Of a stretch of DNA of 64,000 nt, positions 43,047 through 54,882 are shown piece after piece (position 1 is the first letter of the stretch; every line of letters starts with the position of its first letter). The notes under the pieces were generated by a model, which saw only the letters and a list, made by a program, of their open reading frames with translations, had not been told where the DNA came from and searched no databases. The position numbers and the translations under genes are program-made. The stretch is from Linum tenue (Eukaryota > Streptophyta > Magnoliopsida > Malpighiales > Linaceae), in contig CAMGYJ010000004.1 of the NCBI GenBank assembly GCA_946122785.1, positions 19,676,150 to 19,740,149 on the forward strand, in the 5' to 3' direction.

Positions 43047-45890
43047 TTCAAATGACATAACGATATGGTACTGTTTTCGGTGAGGAAAACAGGTATAGTA
43101 TTTTTCTACATCAAGCATTATATGCTCATTAACATTGTGTGGCACTCAGAAACCAAAATTATCAGAACTCATTATTCTGTGGTGATGTTGGCTCCATTTA
43201 TCTAACGGAAAGTAGATCAGTTGTGGAAGAAGGGTATATATATATATATATATATTTTTTTTTATGGGAAGAAGGGTATATATATCGATAGCAGTTTTGG
43301 TGCATGTGGAATGGTTGGGAAGGGAGTAGAGAGGTACGGACTCCAAGGGCTGGAAATAATGAAGAAAGACAAAGAGAAACTGAAAGATGGTTGGGTAATC
43401 ACAAACTTACGGCTTAATTATAGATAGATAATAATTAAAAGGTTTACTTAAAACCCCTCAAGGTTTACTAAATTATAATGTTTATGACTAAATAATAATA
43501 CAAGGAATCATTAATTACTAATCAACCAGTACTTGAATGGTCACGGGAGAAGATAGGGTGCTAACTCCTTGGGGGTTAGCACCGTCATAACTATGATCTA
43601 TACCGTTCACATCAGTTTCAAATCTAATGGCGACAAAAACAAGAAGGGTATTTTAGGGACAAGCATTATTAAATATAAAAAAACATAAATTTATTTTATT
43701 TATTGTTGGGCGGTTCTAGGGGCGGATTTTTTGGACAATGCGGTTACATTTTTCCATTTTGAACTTCCCAGGAATGAGAGGTGGTGGACGAATAGACTTT
43801 AAACTTAAAGCCATGTAGTAGTGCTCAACACGAATGTGTTAGTCTTCTTATGTTTTCCAATTAGCAAGACTTGTAGTAGTAGTTTTCGGCAACCAAATGT
43901 GATAGTACTTTGAGCAATGTAGTAGTGATACTAGTAATACTTTCGAAATGGTTGTCGTAGTAGTGGTACTACTTTAGTCAATGTAGTAGTAGATACTGGT
44001 AGTGTTTTTGAAATGGTAAACTGGTAGTATTTTAGAAATATTATATATCTGTTGTAGTACCACTAATGGTTTTCGAAATGGTGGTAGTATTTTTTCAAAT
44101 GTTATCAGTTGTAGTAGTGAATACTGGTAGCTAGTCTTTACATAACAAAGAATCACTAATAAACTAGAACGTTATCATACCAGCGGAATCTGTTATATAG
44201 ACCACTAGGAGATGCTTGCAAACTACTCCCCCAAGACTATCACACCATCACAAAATCACTACTAATCACAAAACACAAAAAACAGTAAATCACTAAAACA
44301 AGGACCAAAGAATCACTACAACACGCATATAATCAATACTATAGGGTTTAATCACTACTACATCGTTAATAAAAGAATACAAAATGACACTGTTTTTTTC
44401 AAACTCAGACCAAAACACGGCTACTATATAGACGAATTACACTACTACTTCGATAAAACCAATACAAGAGTAACAGACCGAATCTAAAAACCCAGCCCCA
44501 CCCCAGGCCTTCGGAGTGAGATGTCATAATACAAGAATAGACAAACAAAGACCTCATTTTTGCAAACCCTAAAGAAAAATGCCAGTGACGCCATCTGCAC
44601 CGGTGATCAACTCGTGAGTTGGATAAGCCATAATAGGGCACCGACCCTAACAAATCCGACTGTAGCTACAAACTTACAAGATCTAGGCCGGACTAAGTTG
44701 AGCACGGCGGCGATGAGATTGGCACATGAGAAGGGAACTGAGGCTAGGGCGACTCCGGCGTGGGTGACGACGACGCAGGATCAAGAGCTGACACGGGATG
44801 TGAGGACGGGGAAGGCTACATAAGCGAGGTCGCTGAAGGAGAGGGAACCTAATTGCAACGGCTAATGGGACGGGCCTAACTCTGGCGACGGCGACGGAGG
44901 ATCTGGAGACACACACGGAGGACGCAAAGATGGAGCGGCGGAGACTATTTCTCCGATTTGGGGTGCTCGGATGAAAGAGAGAAGGATGCATGAAAAGAAA
45001 AGGGGAAGAAATTAAAAAGGAAATGGACTGTTGATATTCCACCCACAAAATCCGCACAGCCCAAGCCGAAGATTGCGTGATGACTTCAGCTACCTCGCTT
45101 ATTTTCCCAAAACACCCTCTGCGGCATACATCAATTGGATTGGGCCAAATCTACACATAATATAATACACCGAAGGGAAAAACGGGAGCCCCATTTCAAA
45201 TTTCCTGCAACCAGAGTGAAAGTAGGAAGGACATTTTGGTCTTCACAATTACTTTTTTTTATTAATTTAAAAGACACGTACTGGGATTCGAACCATGACC
45301 ATTTTAAAGAAAAGCAAGGATCATAACCAATCACACTAAGTACATTTGTTGTATCTTTTTAAATTAAAACATATAATAGCATGGAGGAAAAAACCCTTCC
45401 CCCATTTCAAATTCTCTGCTCCAGGAGCGTTTGTAGGAAGGGTAGAATAGGGAGTGTCAATTTTTTTCTCTTTCCTCTGTGGAACGGGCCAACTTACTGT
45501 ACACATGCGGATTTAAACGGGTCCAGGAGTGTCAATTTTTTTCTTTAAGCCCTTTTATTTCTCCCTGGTGATAAAATATATATGAAAAGACAAAAACAAT
45601 ATTCATTTTTATTGCTAAAAATAAAAAATTTAACAATAAACTAATGCATGTATCTAATGGGCTAACCGCTAACCATAAAATAAAAGAGTTGAATGGGTCT
45701 GACCTACACGGGATTTGGCCATCAAGTAAAACAAATGAACATCATTGGTTTGTCATTCTAAAACAAGCTATTTTCTCTGGCATAATATATATTATGCTAT
45801 TATTTTATATCTTAGTGGCTAAAATATAATGTATTTTAAAGTTATTCAATGGTTCAACCTCGACCAACCCAATTAGTCCAATTTTTATCA
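43047..45890. other. AT-rich intergenic region with local repeats
   Basis: No supported gene. (TA)n at 43224-43255; an 8-bp stem GTGCTAAC/GTTAGCAC at 43558-43582; a loose repeat built on GTAGTAGTGGTACTAC and TTTCGAAATGGT at 43870-44130. Two related blocks at 45180-45235 and 45395-45455 share CCCATTTCAAATT...GTAGGAAGG. ORFs at 44560-45057 have no recognisable features. Confidence 0.4.
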
Positions 45891-46367
45891 TTTCAAATAG
45901 GAATGGCAATGGGGCAGGTCCGGGGCGGGTAACTCGATATCCGTACCCGCCCCATGGCAGGTCGGGTAATTTATCACGAGGCGCGGGTAGGGGCAAGTCG
46001 ACCCGTTGGGTATGTAATTATTCGAAAAACATTAGAAACATTCGTTATTTGCATTAAAAGACCAAGAAAGAAACCATAATATGATAAAATGTAGTTAAAT
46101 GATTGAAGAAATTGAGGTTTTCACTTATTTTCAACTTTATTATAGCTAAAATATAATGTAATAAGAGGAAAATCCTAAGTAATTTGACTAAGATTATATG
46201 TAATATAGGCAAGAACGAGTCGAGAATGGGGTGGGTCAGGGTAGGTTGGGTCGATGAGAGGTCCCCTTGCCCGCCCCGCCTACGGGGCGGGTTTGACCTG
46301 CTCCAAAACAGGTCAAACAGGTCGGGTAAATCGGGTCAGGTCGAAATTGCCATCCATAATTTCAAAT
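45891..46367. mobile_element. hAT-type MITE with 8-bp TSD
   Basis: TSD TTTCAAAT at 45891-45898 and 46360-46367. Inverted termini AGGAATGGCAATGGGGC and TATGGATGGCAATTTCG, a common plant hAT MITE end type. The interior is GGCGGGT-rich (GGGGCGGGTAACTCG, GGTCGGGTAAATCGGG) with no coding sequence. Confidence 0.8.
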
Positions 46368-46904
46368 ATATATTATAATTATTTGATATCATAATGATCA
46401 AATTATAGTGTATTTTATAGGGAATCATTTGGTATTTGTTAGTAAAAAACTAAACAGAACGATCTATTTGGTTATTTTAAACATTAAAACGATCCTAAAC
46501 ATTTTCAGTTCCTTTTGAATTTTTATGGTTTTATTCTCGAATAAGTGATGTGCAAATGGCGAATTGCAATCATCTCTTTTCTTTCACTATTTTTTATTTT
46601 CAAATAGAAAGTTTAAAAGTAAAGAATAATTAGAATTTGGCATGGGTCGGTCAAACATGCTGAATTTCAAGTTTTGGCCCGTTTTGATCAAGTCTAATTT
46701 ATAATCACATGGTTCCCTGATACCCGATAAAAATCTCAATCCAAACCCGTTTGGCAGGTGAGTCTGTGTTTACCACCATTTTCTAGGATACGACAACGGC
46801 GGTTCCTATCCCAAATTGTGTTATTCGTTCTTGATTTCCTTAGATTTTATCATGGCCTAACAAAAACCAGAAAGCACAATGACGACAAGATGATAGTTTT
46901 ATAA
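46368..46904. other. AT-rich spacer
   Basis: No gene or clear repeat is seen. Confidence 0.3.
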
Positions 46905-46942
46905 AGCAAATTAATCGACCAACGGGCCGAGTAAAAAGCTAG
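46905..46942 (+). mobile_element. Degenerate Helitron 3' end
   Basis: CGACCAACGGGCCGAGTAAAAAGCTAG ends at 46942 and matches the intact 3' end at 50117-50144 (CCGGCCAACGGGCCGGGTAAAAAGCTAG) with stem mutations. The next base is C and not T. Confidence 0.55.
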
Positions 46943-47242
46943 CAACGATTGTGAGATGCTCATTTCCCGAAAACCGACGGGATAGGCGATTTTTATTCGA
47001 TTTTCTGGAATTCGGTTTCTATAAAACTTACTCCACCTCATCATATTACCAGAAACAATATTGTTTCACAAGGTAACATGTACTTGATTTTGGTTCATAA
47101 GGCCGATTTTTGATTCATTGCATCATTCATGCCTCTTTCCTGCTAAAATTCACTATTTTTATCACGAATTTCCCAAAAAAAAACTATACAACAATAAGCT
47201 ATACACCCCATTATATTATCAAATTTCATACCTCACCTTCCT

Positions 47243-47270
47243 CCGGCCAACTGGCCGAGGCCTACACTAG
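47243..47270 (+). mobile_element. Helitron 3' terminus, second family
   Basis: Hairpin CGGCC-AACT-GGCCG followed by AGGCCTACACTAG at 47270, then T. The 5' end was not located. Confidence 0.6.
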
Positions 47271-47399
47271 TTAATTTTTATGGTGATGAGGTGAGTTATC
47301 ACCGTGCTAACTAACTACACAGTTAGCAAGCCATCCTATCCCGTCATGAAAATGTACTCACGTGTAAATCACAATGTTTATTGAATGGGCCTCAAATGG

Positions 47400-48130
47400 T
47401 TACTAATGTACATGGCGTTGAGCCGTGCTTATGCCGACACGGCATGATCACGCTTCGAGCCCATTTATTTCGCGCCGTGCTTGGCACGGCCGGTCAGTTT
47501 TCGTGTCGTGCCATGCAGACCCATTTGTTAACTTTGCTAGGCCCAACCCAGGCCCGGGCACGATTCGAATCGTGTCGTGCCTATTCGTGCTAGTGTCATG
47601 CTTGTATTCGTGTTTAATGAAAAGGACGAAAACAAAAGAGTGAATTAAAAAGAAGGTAAAAATTGGACGGAGGAATATAGTATTAACCGATGATGTTTGA
47701 GAAAAGTAACAAATAAGGGGGAAAAGAAAATTGGAAGTATAGCGACTGTGATTTGACTTTGTTTAATTCTTTGTCCATTTTTACTTATGTTAGTAATTAC
47801 GTATATACCTTTACGACACTTCTAACAACAACAAATAATTATTTTTCTACTTGTGTTTTGTAATTTGAACCTATAATTCTTTTTATATTTATTTTCTATC
47901 AAATAAATATTATTTTCGTGTTATGTCCGTTCTTATACTCAATAAAGTCTCAAAAATATTAGGTCCGACACGGTCCTCTTATATACCGTGTCGTGCCCGT
48001 GCTCGTGCCCGTGCCCATGAAGTTTAGACCCGGCACGGCCCATAAATTATTCGTGCTCATGCCTGGCTGGCCCATTTATTTCGTGCCCGTGCTAGCCCGT
48101 GGGCGTCACGGTCCGGTGCCGTTACTAATG
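47400..48130. mobile_element. GC-rich non-autonomous element with 9-bp direct repeats
   Basis: TTACTAATG occurs at 47400-47408 and 48122-48130. The 713 bp between are rich in GCCCGTGC and GTGCCGTGCC motifs at both ends and AT-rich in the middle. Terminal inverted repeats are poor. A 9-bp duplication suggests a Mutator-type origin, and the motif content suggests hAT; undecided. No coding sequence. Confidence 0.55.
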
Positions 48131-48593
48131 AGTTAATCATAGAACAACCACTGCAATTCATCGACCACATGACCGAGTTCCACCAATCGTGTTAATGGCA
48201 GCCTTCCTAACCTAAAAAAAAAAAAAAAAAAGAGAATGCATGGTGTATTGTATAGACTATAGAGCGAGAGACACAACCACAAAGACTATTGAACAACCAA
48301 ATTAACTAGTTGGGTAACTGAAGGAAAAAGGCATGAGATCACACGCAAGCAAATTAAAGATACCAAAACAAGGCAGGTTGGACAAATGCAATATCACATC
48401 AAGTTGGAGGATGCCCACTCCATCATCATCTCCCTTGAAAGAAAGAGACCACTTGAAGTATAAATGACTTTGTGTGATTTAATCAATGAAGTTGGCAATC
48501 GCAATACATATATATTTCGCTCGGACAGTTACTGCTAATTAAGGGTTCTGGGCATTGTTGATGCTTGCCACTCCTTGTCGTATTTTTTAAAAA
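48131..48593. other. Spacer
   Basis: Contains an A18 run at about 48214 and no gene. Confidence 0.3.
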
Positions 48594-50144
48594 TCTATCT
48601 TCTATCTATCTATCTATCTATACATAATATTATAGCAATTCAAAAATATTTTGTTGCCACATAAGCATTTGGAGAATTTACAAGGTGCCATGGTGGACAC
48701 TTTTTTTACAAACAAAAAAGTTAGTTAATGATCAATCAATGTAGCTATATTTATATTTTTTAATATTTTCTTTCTTATTATAATGATCATTTATGTAGCT
48801 ATCTCTATCTTCTTTTAATATTTTTTTTTATTCAATAATTGTATTTTTCAATATATATATATAGCAGTATACTTATATTTGGAGAGTGACATATATTGTA
48901 ATGCTTCAAAAAATATATTTGATTAAATCTGATCAATTAATTTTTCTTTTTATTTTTATTAGAACTTAATATAGGTTATATTTCGATAATAAATAAATTA
49001 AACACACAGATAAGTAATAAAAAATTTTACAAACAAAATATAATGAAGAAAGCTTAGATAATCAACATTTAATAATCAATTGAATTTGAAAAACCAACTA
49101 TATAATTTTATGTTTTGATTATCAAACACTATCTTTTTCTAATATTTGTATCTATCAACGAAAACAAGTATTAAATAAAAAAAATTACATACAACAAATT
49201 AATGTAGCTAAATCTATGCAACAAATTACATGCACAGTCTTAGGGGTTAAGCTCTATGATTTAGATAACTAAGATCTAGGGTTCACTCATTAAGGGTTAG
49301 GGTATAGTATCATGCCCACAAATCTGATTAATTCGTGGACCAGATAGCATTTTCTTACTTAGAGTATAGTATCATGCTTAGATATTGACAATAGATGTGG
49401 CATTATTTACACCAAAAAAATGAAGATATTGGTATAAGTAATGGAATTTTTATCTCAAAACAAACACCAAAGATAAATAAATTTTAGCAAATGCATATTT
49501 GATAAGTTAGAAAACTATACAACAATGAACCATGTTAAGATTAGAACCCTCGACAGTGTGTGAGTATCTTGGACCGAGATTCTAAACCAACATCTAAACA
49601 ACGACCATGAGTTGAGGGTGATTCTATATTAAACTTCAGGAATTAACAATTGGTACATATTGTATAAGATATAAAATTGAGTGTCTTGATAGACAAATAT
49701 GATCTTACACTAAGACAGTAAATTTTCAATTGGGATGACAAAATTTATGTAATCTTGAAGTCCCTTTATAAAATAAAATTCCAACTAAGTTGTCGTCATC
49801 TGAGCAACATCATTGGTTGAGAGTTCGTCCAAACTTGAGATTCATTGAATGTCATATATTGTATAAGAAAAAAAAAATTGAGTATCGTTATTGACAAATC
49901 TTGACATAAGATTCTATGTAGGACATGATATATCTTTGTGACATGATTTATGATCAGTGTATCGAAGCATCATAAGTGAATGTGCTAAGTATTGCGAATT
50001 TTTAATTTATAGACTCACCGCATACTCACCAATGAATGCAAATGTAAAAAATTTAGAAGATCCAAAATAGTTTAAACATATAGATAAATTGAATGTAAAT
50101 GATAAAATTAAACTCACCGGCCAACGGGCCGGGTAAAAAGCTAG
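48594..50144 (+). mobile_element. Non-autonomous Helitron
   Basis: The 5' end begins with TC within a (TCTA)n run (48594-48622, exact base ambiguous) followed by TACATAATATTATAG. The 3' end has hairpin CCGGCC-AAC-GGGCCGG, then GTAAAAAGCTAG at 50144, followed by T. The 1.5-kb interior is AT-rich and non-coding. The phrase GTGCCATGGTGGACAC near 48690 is also typical of Helitron 5' regions. Confidence 0.75.
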
Positions 50145-50198
50145 TAATTATAAAGAACATAACAACATAAATCAATCAATTCGGCTATGTAGAAGTTA

Positions 50199-50362
50199 TG
50201 GTGGCTATCCGGACCAGTCCAGTTAAACTAGACCGGACTGATCAGGTCCCAACTGATTTTTTTGTCAAATATTGAGCTAGAAGACGGGATCGGGTTGCAT
50301 CCTGTTTTAACCGGATCCGGGCTCGGTCCCAACCAGTGTCGGGTCCAGGAGTGGCCAACCTA
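50199..50362. mobile_element. Short hAT-like MITE relic
   Basis: Ends GGTGGCTATCCGG and (inverse) AGGTTGGCCACTCC; the interior has CCGGACTGATCAGG motifs shared with the element at 42605-43046. Confidence 0.4.
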
Positions 50363-50870
50363 GGTCACGCCCTAGCCCTCCTCTGGATCTGTAGCTACTA
50401 TAGTCTTGTGAGTTTATCGATTTTAGTCATTTGGTCCAGTGTTATTTACAATATCTAATTTTCTAATTGATATTGTAAAAAAAACTATGATTTTTTTACA
50501 ATATCTAATTTTCTAATGAAATGCAGTTCATTGCTCTACTATGTCCCCGATCCGCCGATGGTCCCAACGTGGTTTTATCGGAAAACTGGATTTGCTTCCT
50601 CACCCCAAAAAAGTTGTGGTTGAGCCACTACCTTTGTGATTTTTCTTCTGCTTCATCTCGTCCAAAACTCAATTCCCCTCCCTGTCCAAATTCATCAAAG
50701 CCTCACAATCTCCCAATCCATCAAAGCCTCCTCTCCTAACCTTCCTTAACACAACCAGAACCATACCCCTTGTTGCATGCACCACCAAGACCAGACCCAT
50801 TGCACAAACCTTTGATTAGGGTTCCCCATCTTCGCGTCGCCTGGTTGGATAAGAGAGATCAACCACTCGA

Positions 50871-52046
50871 TAGTTATCATAAATGGTAACAAACCTTTGC
50901 ACCTTGTACAAAACGGTCACAAATCTTTGTTTTTGCACGATTTGGTAATACAAGTTTAAGCATATAACAAAACTGTCATTCCGTCCTTCTCCGTCCAAAA
51001 TTCTGTTAATTTAGTCCAGTCAACAGTCCAAGTCATCAAAATTAATAATAAAATAATAAAACCTAATCAAACAACCCAACCCACCCGGACTCTACCCACC
51101 TACCTCTCTCACTACCCAGCCGTCTTAACCTATCTTCAGTCCGAGTAAAAAACCCAAAAATCTCTATGGGCCACTGCTCTCTTTCTCTCCAGAAATTTCC
51201 CAGAACTCTTCCTCTGTCCCAATCCTTGAAAGTACCACTAGTCAAGATTCCTTCCTCATTTTAACCAACCCTTTTCCATTCTTCCTCTGTCCCAATCCTT
51301 GAAAGTACCACTCAAGATTCCTTCCCCATTTTAACCAACCCTTTCCCCCATTGCGACTGCTGCTCTTCCCCAGGCATGGCTTCAGCTCTTTAGATCTTGA
51401 AGAAGAAGAATCCGGCTCACCACCACACCCGCCTCCGTCATTGACTCGGTGCCGCCGGCAAACGCCATCACCGAACGAATCGATGTCGATCAAGAACGAA
51501 TCACCACGGCTCTCCACCAGTTCCCTCGACTCGTCCTTCTTCTAGTAGCTCAACTCTATTGCCGGCAACCAGATCTCAGTCGAATCGCCGTCGAATTTCG
51601 TGCGGCCTTGACCAAGTAGTTGGGGAAAATCGGGTCTCGTCGCCATACCTGCAATCGACCTTCAATCTCTCGGATGTCGTTCCCCTGCATCTGTGTTTCA
51701 CTAGCCGATCGAAACCGGTCATCTTCGTGGAACAGTCTGCAGATCCCCGCCGCAGCCGCTCGATGAAAGAATAAGAATGCGATGCCATTGGGTAATGAGA
51801 GAGGTAGGTGGGTATAGTCCGGGTGGGTTGGGATGGGTTGGGTTGTTTGGTTAAGTTTTATTATTTTATTATTAATTTTGATGACATGGACTGGTGACTG
51901 GACTAAATTAACAGAATTTTGGATGGAGAAGGACGGAATGACCGTTTTGTTATACGCTTAAACTTGTATTACCAAAACGTACAAAAACAAAGGTTTGTGA
52001 CCGTTTTGTACAAAGTACAAAGGTTTGTGACCATTTATGATAACTA
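50871..52046. mobile_element. Long-TIR Pack-MULE-like element
   Basis: Inverted repeats of about 245 bp: 50871-51120 and 51790-52046, starting TAGTTATCATAAATGGT. Shared blocks include AACAAACCTTTGCAC, AACTTGTATTACCA-type and CTACCCACCTACCTCTC. A clear 9-bp TSD was not seen. The 670-bp interior has exon-like composition with short ORFs (for example LDLEEEESGSPPHPPPS at 51390) and a direct duplication of about 75 bp (51196-51271 and 51279-51345). It looks like captured gene sequence, source unknown. Confidence 0.6.
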
Positions 52047-52440
52047 CCCATGCCATTGTCGCCACCCTCGGGGTACTCGTCGTCACGCCGCAATCGCATT
52101 CGTGGCTCCTCCACCGATTTTTTTTTATTTTGTTTCACACTTTCACCAGGAAGAGGAGGAAGCGATTGAGGAGAGGAGGAAAGGAAGGCATAAAGCTATT
52201 GGCAAGAGTAAAGTTGGAAGTGATGTAACTTGTTATTTTATTCATTATTTAGTACAAATTATTATTTTTGCTTCCAATTAATGCTTAGTCACGCGTAGAC
52301 GATGCCTAGATGAGGCGGCCCCAACATCTATCTTACACGTAAAGACTTTTTGAACCTTAATCCCAACTACAAAGGCCTTGTTAACAAAGGAGGTTGAGGT
52401 GTTGGTCTAGCATCCTATGTGTTGGGTGGAGGAGGAAACG
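52047..52440. other. Spacer
   Basis: No supported gene; a 120-codon ORF crossing 51919-52281 starts inside the inverted repeat and is not credible. Confidence 0.3.
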
Positions 52441-52499
52441 TTCGAGTATCTCTTTATTTTTTGTCTAGTGGATATGACCCTTTAGGAAGCTTCGGGGTT

Positions 52500-53150
52500 G
52501 AGGCCTCTAATGGCATAATTAGAGGTTGAGAACGGTGCCATCTTTCTTCAACAAGTGCTGAGATGCGAACCCTCACCGGACAGAGTAATCGAGCTATAGG
52601 GTTTCTTTGGCGTATTCGGAAGGTAAGAAACCGAGTGATGTTTGATTTTAAACATGTTCGCATCTCAATTTCTCAACGCCAGTATAAGACCTAGGTGTTG
52701 GAGTTGCTCACGCTACGCCACATTGATCCAATGCCCAGTGTTCTTTTGATGGGGCCGTATGTAGTGGATCGCATGTAGCAGTATGGATTGCCATTCTAAA
52801 TGGTTTTGGAGATTTGGTGATAATGCGTATCTCATGTCTAGAAAGACCTCAAGAACCTTGGATTTTGGAATCGGTGGCTTTGCGTGATACGATCCAGTGG
52901 CGTAGTGACAAAAGATTTCCTTCAACACATTTATTTGACGATGGGAAGGTGGTGATTAATAAGTTGAATTCAGGGATGACTGCTAATATCAAAGAGGGTG
53001 TTATCTTCCAGGAAAGTCAGAGGATTGACAGTATGCTTTGTAGGTGGGCAGAACAATAGGATAACCTATATGGTGGCTAAGAAATCCCTAACTTTGTCTC
53101 CAGTTGATTTACCTGTTTTCATTTTTGCACTTAGATCCTTGTAGAGTTGT
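52500..53150 (+). pseudogene. LINE-type RNase H relic
   Basis: Matches the tail of plant non-LTR retroelement proteins: FLWRIRKVRNRVMF near 52600, then RNase H text PWILESVALRDTIQWRSDK and LFDDGKVVINKLNSG, then after a stop YMVAKKSLTLSPVDLPVF ending at about 53145. Frame is broken by at least two stops. No LINE reverse transcriptase or poly-A tail is visible nearby. Confidence 0.65.
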
Positions 53151-53700
53151 ATACGTTATATCTTTACTTTCTTGGTAATACACGCAATCCTTGGTAAAAA
53201 AACCCATGTGGTTCGCAATACAAAAAGGAATAATTAGTAATACAAGTGTTCACTTTATCGAGGGAGAAAAGAAAAATGAGATTTGAAAACAAAAATAAAG
53301 GAATAATTAGTAACAAAAGTGTTTCACATTTGTTTACACAAAAATATTTAGCTTTTTAAAATGCCAATGTTATATTTTTTGGGAAATTGGTATTGCCTTA
53401 AATAGTCCACCACGTAAATATCAGATTGTGGTACCTGTCAGGATGTTTCGTTATTTTTGTGGACCTTAACCGGACTTGAGATGACTATGCAAATGGAAGA
53501 ATGGATGGTTACCTTCCATGCCTAACTGAAGAATGCTGATCATCCAGTCTCATGCTTATACCATCCATGTTGTAACCTTATAACCATCCAATAGTTAGCA
53601 TACAATGGATTGGACGATATCATCCATCCCATGGCAACCATCTTGTTCTTATGTGTAGATGGTGTCATCCAAATCTATGATGACCATCCGATTCTTAAAT
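53151..53700. other. Spacer with ATCCATCC-type repeats
   Basis: 53480-53740 repeats phrases such as CCATCCAAT and GTCATCC loosely; no gene. Confidence 0.3.
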
Positions 53701-53754
53701 AGACGTTGTCATCCAATCTCTTGGTTACTATCCAAATTAATTAAACGGACAATG

Positions 53755-54803
53755 TCATACAAATCGAGTGCGAGTGCCCTCTTTGAAAGGGTGACGCGGT
53801 TCTCCACCCTTATTGGGCTTTGAACTCTTCTCCTTTGTGCTGCTCTCTTGCCTTTTGTACTCAACAAAAGACTCCGCCGTTGCCATGGCAGTTGCAAGGT
53901 CTAACACACCTTGACGTTGCATCTCCATCTTGGCCTACGGTTGTAGCCCATCAACAAAGCTGTGCATGGCCTCCATGTCCGTGATGTCTGGGATCTCAAC
54001 AAGCAGTTCTGAGAATTCTTTCACATATTCTCGAACTCCACCCCTCTGGGTGAGCCTCATAAACCTCAAACAAGATTCAAACTCCACGTTATCCAGATAG
54101 AAATGTCTCTTGATTTCTCTTTTGAAATCATTCCATGTTGTCATCACACACGTACCCCTTTTGATGTCTGCTTCACGTCGTCTCCACCAAACCATTGCGA
54201 TATCGACCAAGTAAAGTGGAGTGATACGAAGTTTTACCTCCTCCTCTTGGATGCTGGATGCATTGAAGTATTGCTCAAGACTCCAAAGAAAGTTCTCTAA
54301 CTCCCTCGCATTCCTTGAACCTCCGAAGTTCTTCGGTCTTGGAACGTCAGCACGCGGGACAGATTGCGCTGGGGCTGGTCCGCTAGCCATGGCTCTCTTC
54401 ATTAGAGTGACCTCACTCTTGAGGTCTCCAATCTCCTGCTTCACGCCGCCCACCGCAGACTGGATATACTCTGTTACAAATTCGGTCGCGTTGTTCACGG
54501 AGCTGGAGATGGTGTTGGTAATAAGGGCCACTAGCTCTTCACGAAGCCCATCATTATTGATCTCAAGCTCGACAACCGAGCAACCATTCATTGAACATCC
54601 CTTTGGACTTGGGTGTCGTGCACTCCAAAATTCTCCATTGCGGTGACATCTTCGGCCACCTTCACTTCCACTCTAGAGACGCGCTTCTCTAGAGCCTTAA
54701 CAAGATCACGAGTACTCGATGTGCCTTTAGGCCTTGATCTCTTGTTGGGACCTCTTCTGCGTTGCTTCTCAGCATCAGTAATGCCACCTACTGATCCCGA
54801 CAT
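53755..54803 (-). pseudogene. Ty3/gypsy gag, disrupted
   Basis: Starts at ATG 54803 (MSGSVGGITDAEKQRRR), about 65 nt after the PBS. A frameshift lies near 54590. The Retrotrans_gag core follows: KNFGGSRNARELENFLWSLE, VWWRRREADI, TWNDFKREIKRHFY, and LTQRGGVREYVKEFSELL. TAG at 53935-53937 replaces the Trp after DGLQP; coding continues AKMEMQRQGVLDLATAM to about 53760. The zinc knuckle and all of pol are absent, because the element is truncated. Confidence 0.85.
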
Positions 54804-54867
54804 TTTTTGTGAGGCTCTTTCTCTTCGTTTGGCTTTACTTCTTCTTTGCTAGCACCAAGCCAAACCA

Positions 54868-54880
54868 GACTCTGATACCA
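54868..54880 (-). promoter_or_regulatory. Primer binding site (tRNA-iMet-like)
   Basis: Minus TGGTATCAGAGTC lies two bases inside the LTR end TGACA. Confidence 0.85.
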
Positions 54881-54882
54881 CT

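Noticed and set aside
44405..45057. Candidate genes (82-124 codons)
   Set aside because: No start context, domain, splice pattern or homology-like motif; Arg/Ser-rich translation looks like composition bias.
45288..45300. GGGATTCGAACC, reverse of a tRNA B box (GGTTCGAATCCC)
   Set aside because: No A box lies at the expected distance on the minus strand and no tRNA cloverleaf forms; probably chance or a very old SINE trace.
51919..52281. 120-codon ORF starting MDGEGRND
   Set aside because: It begins inside the right TIR of the Pack-MULE-like element, and the mirror TIR gives a similar start; no conserved domain.
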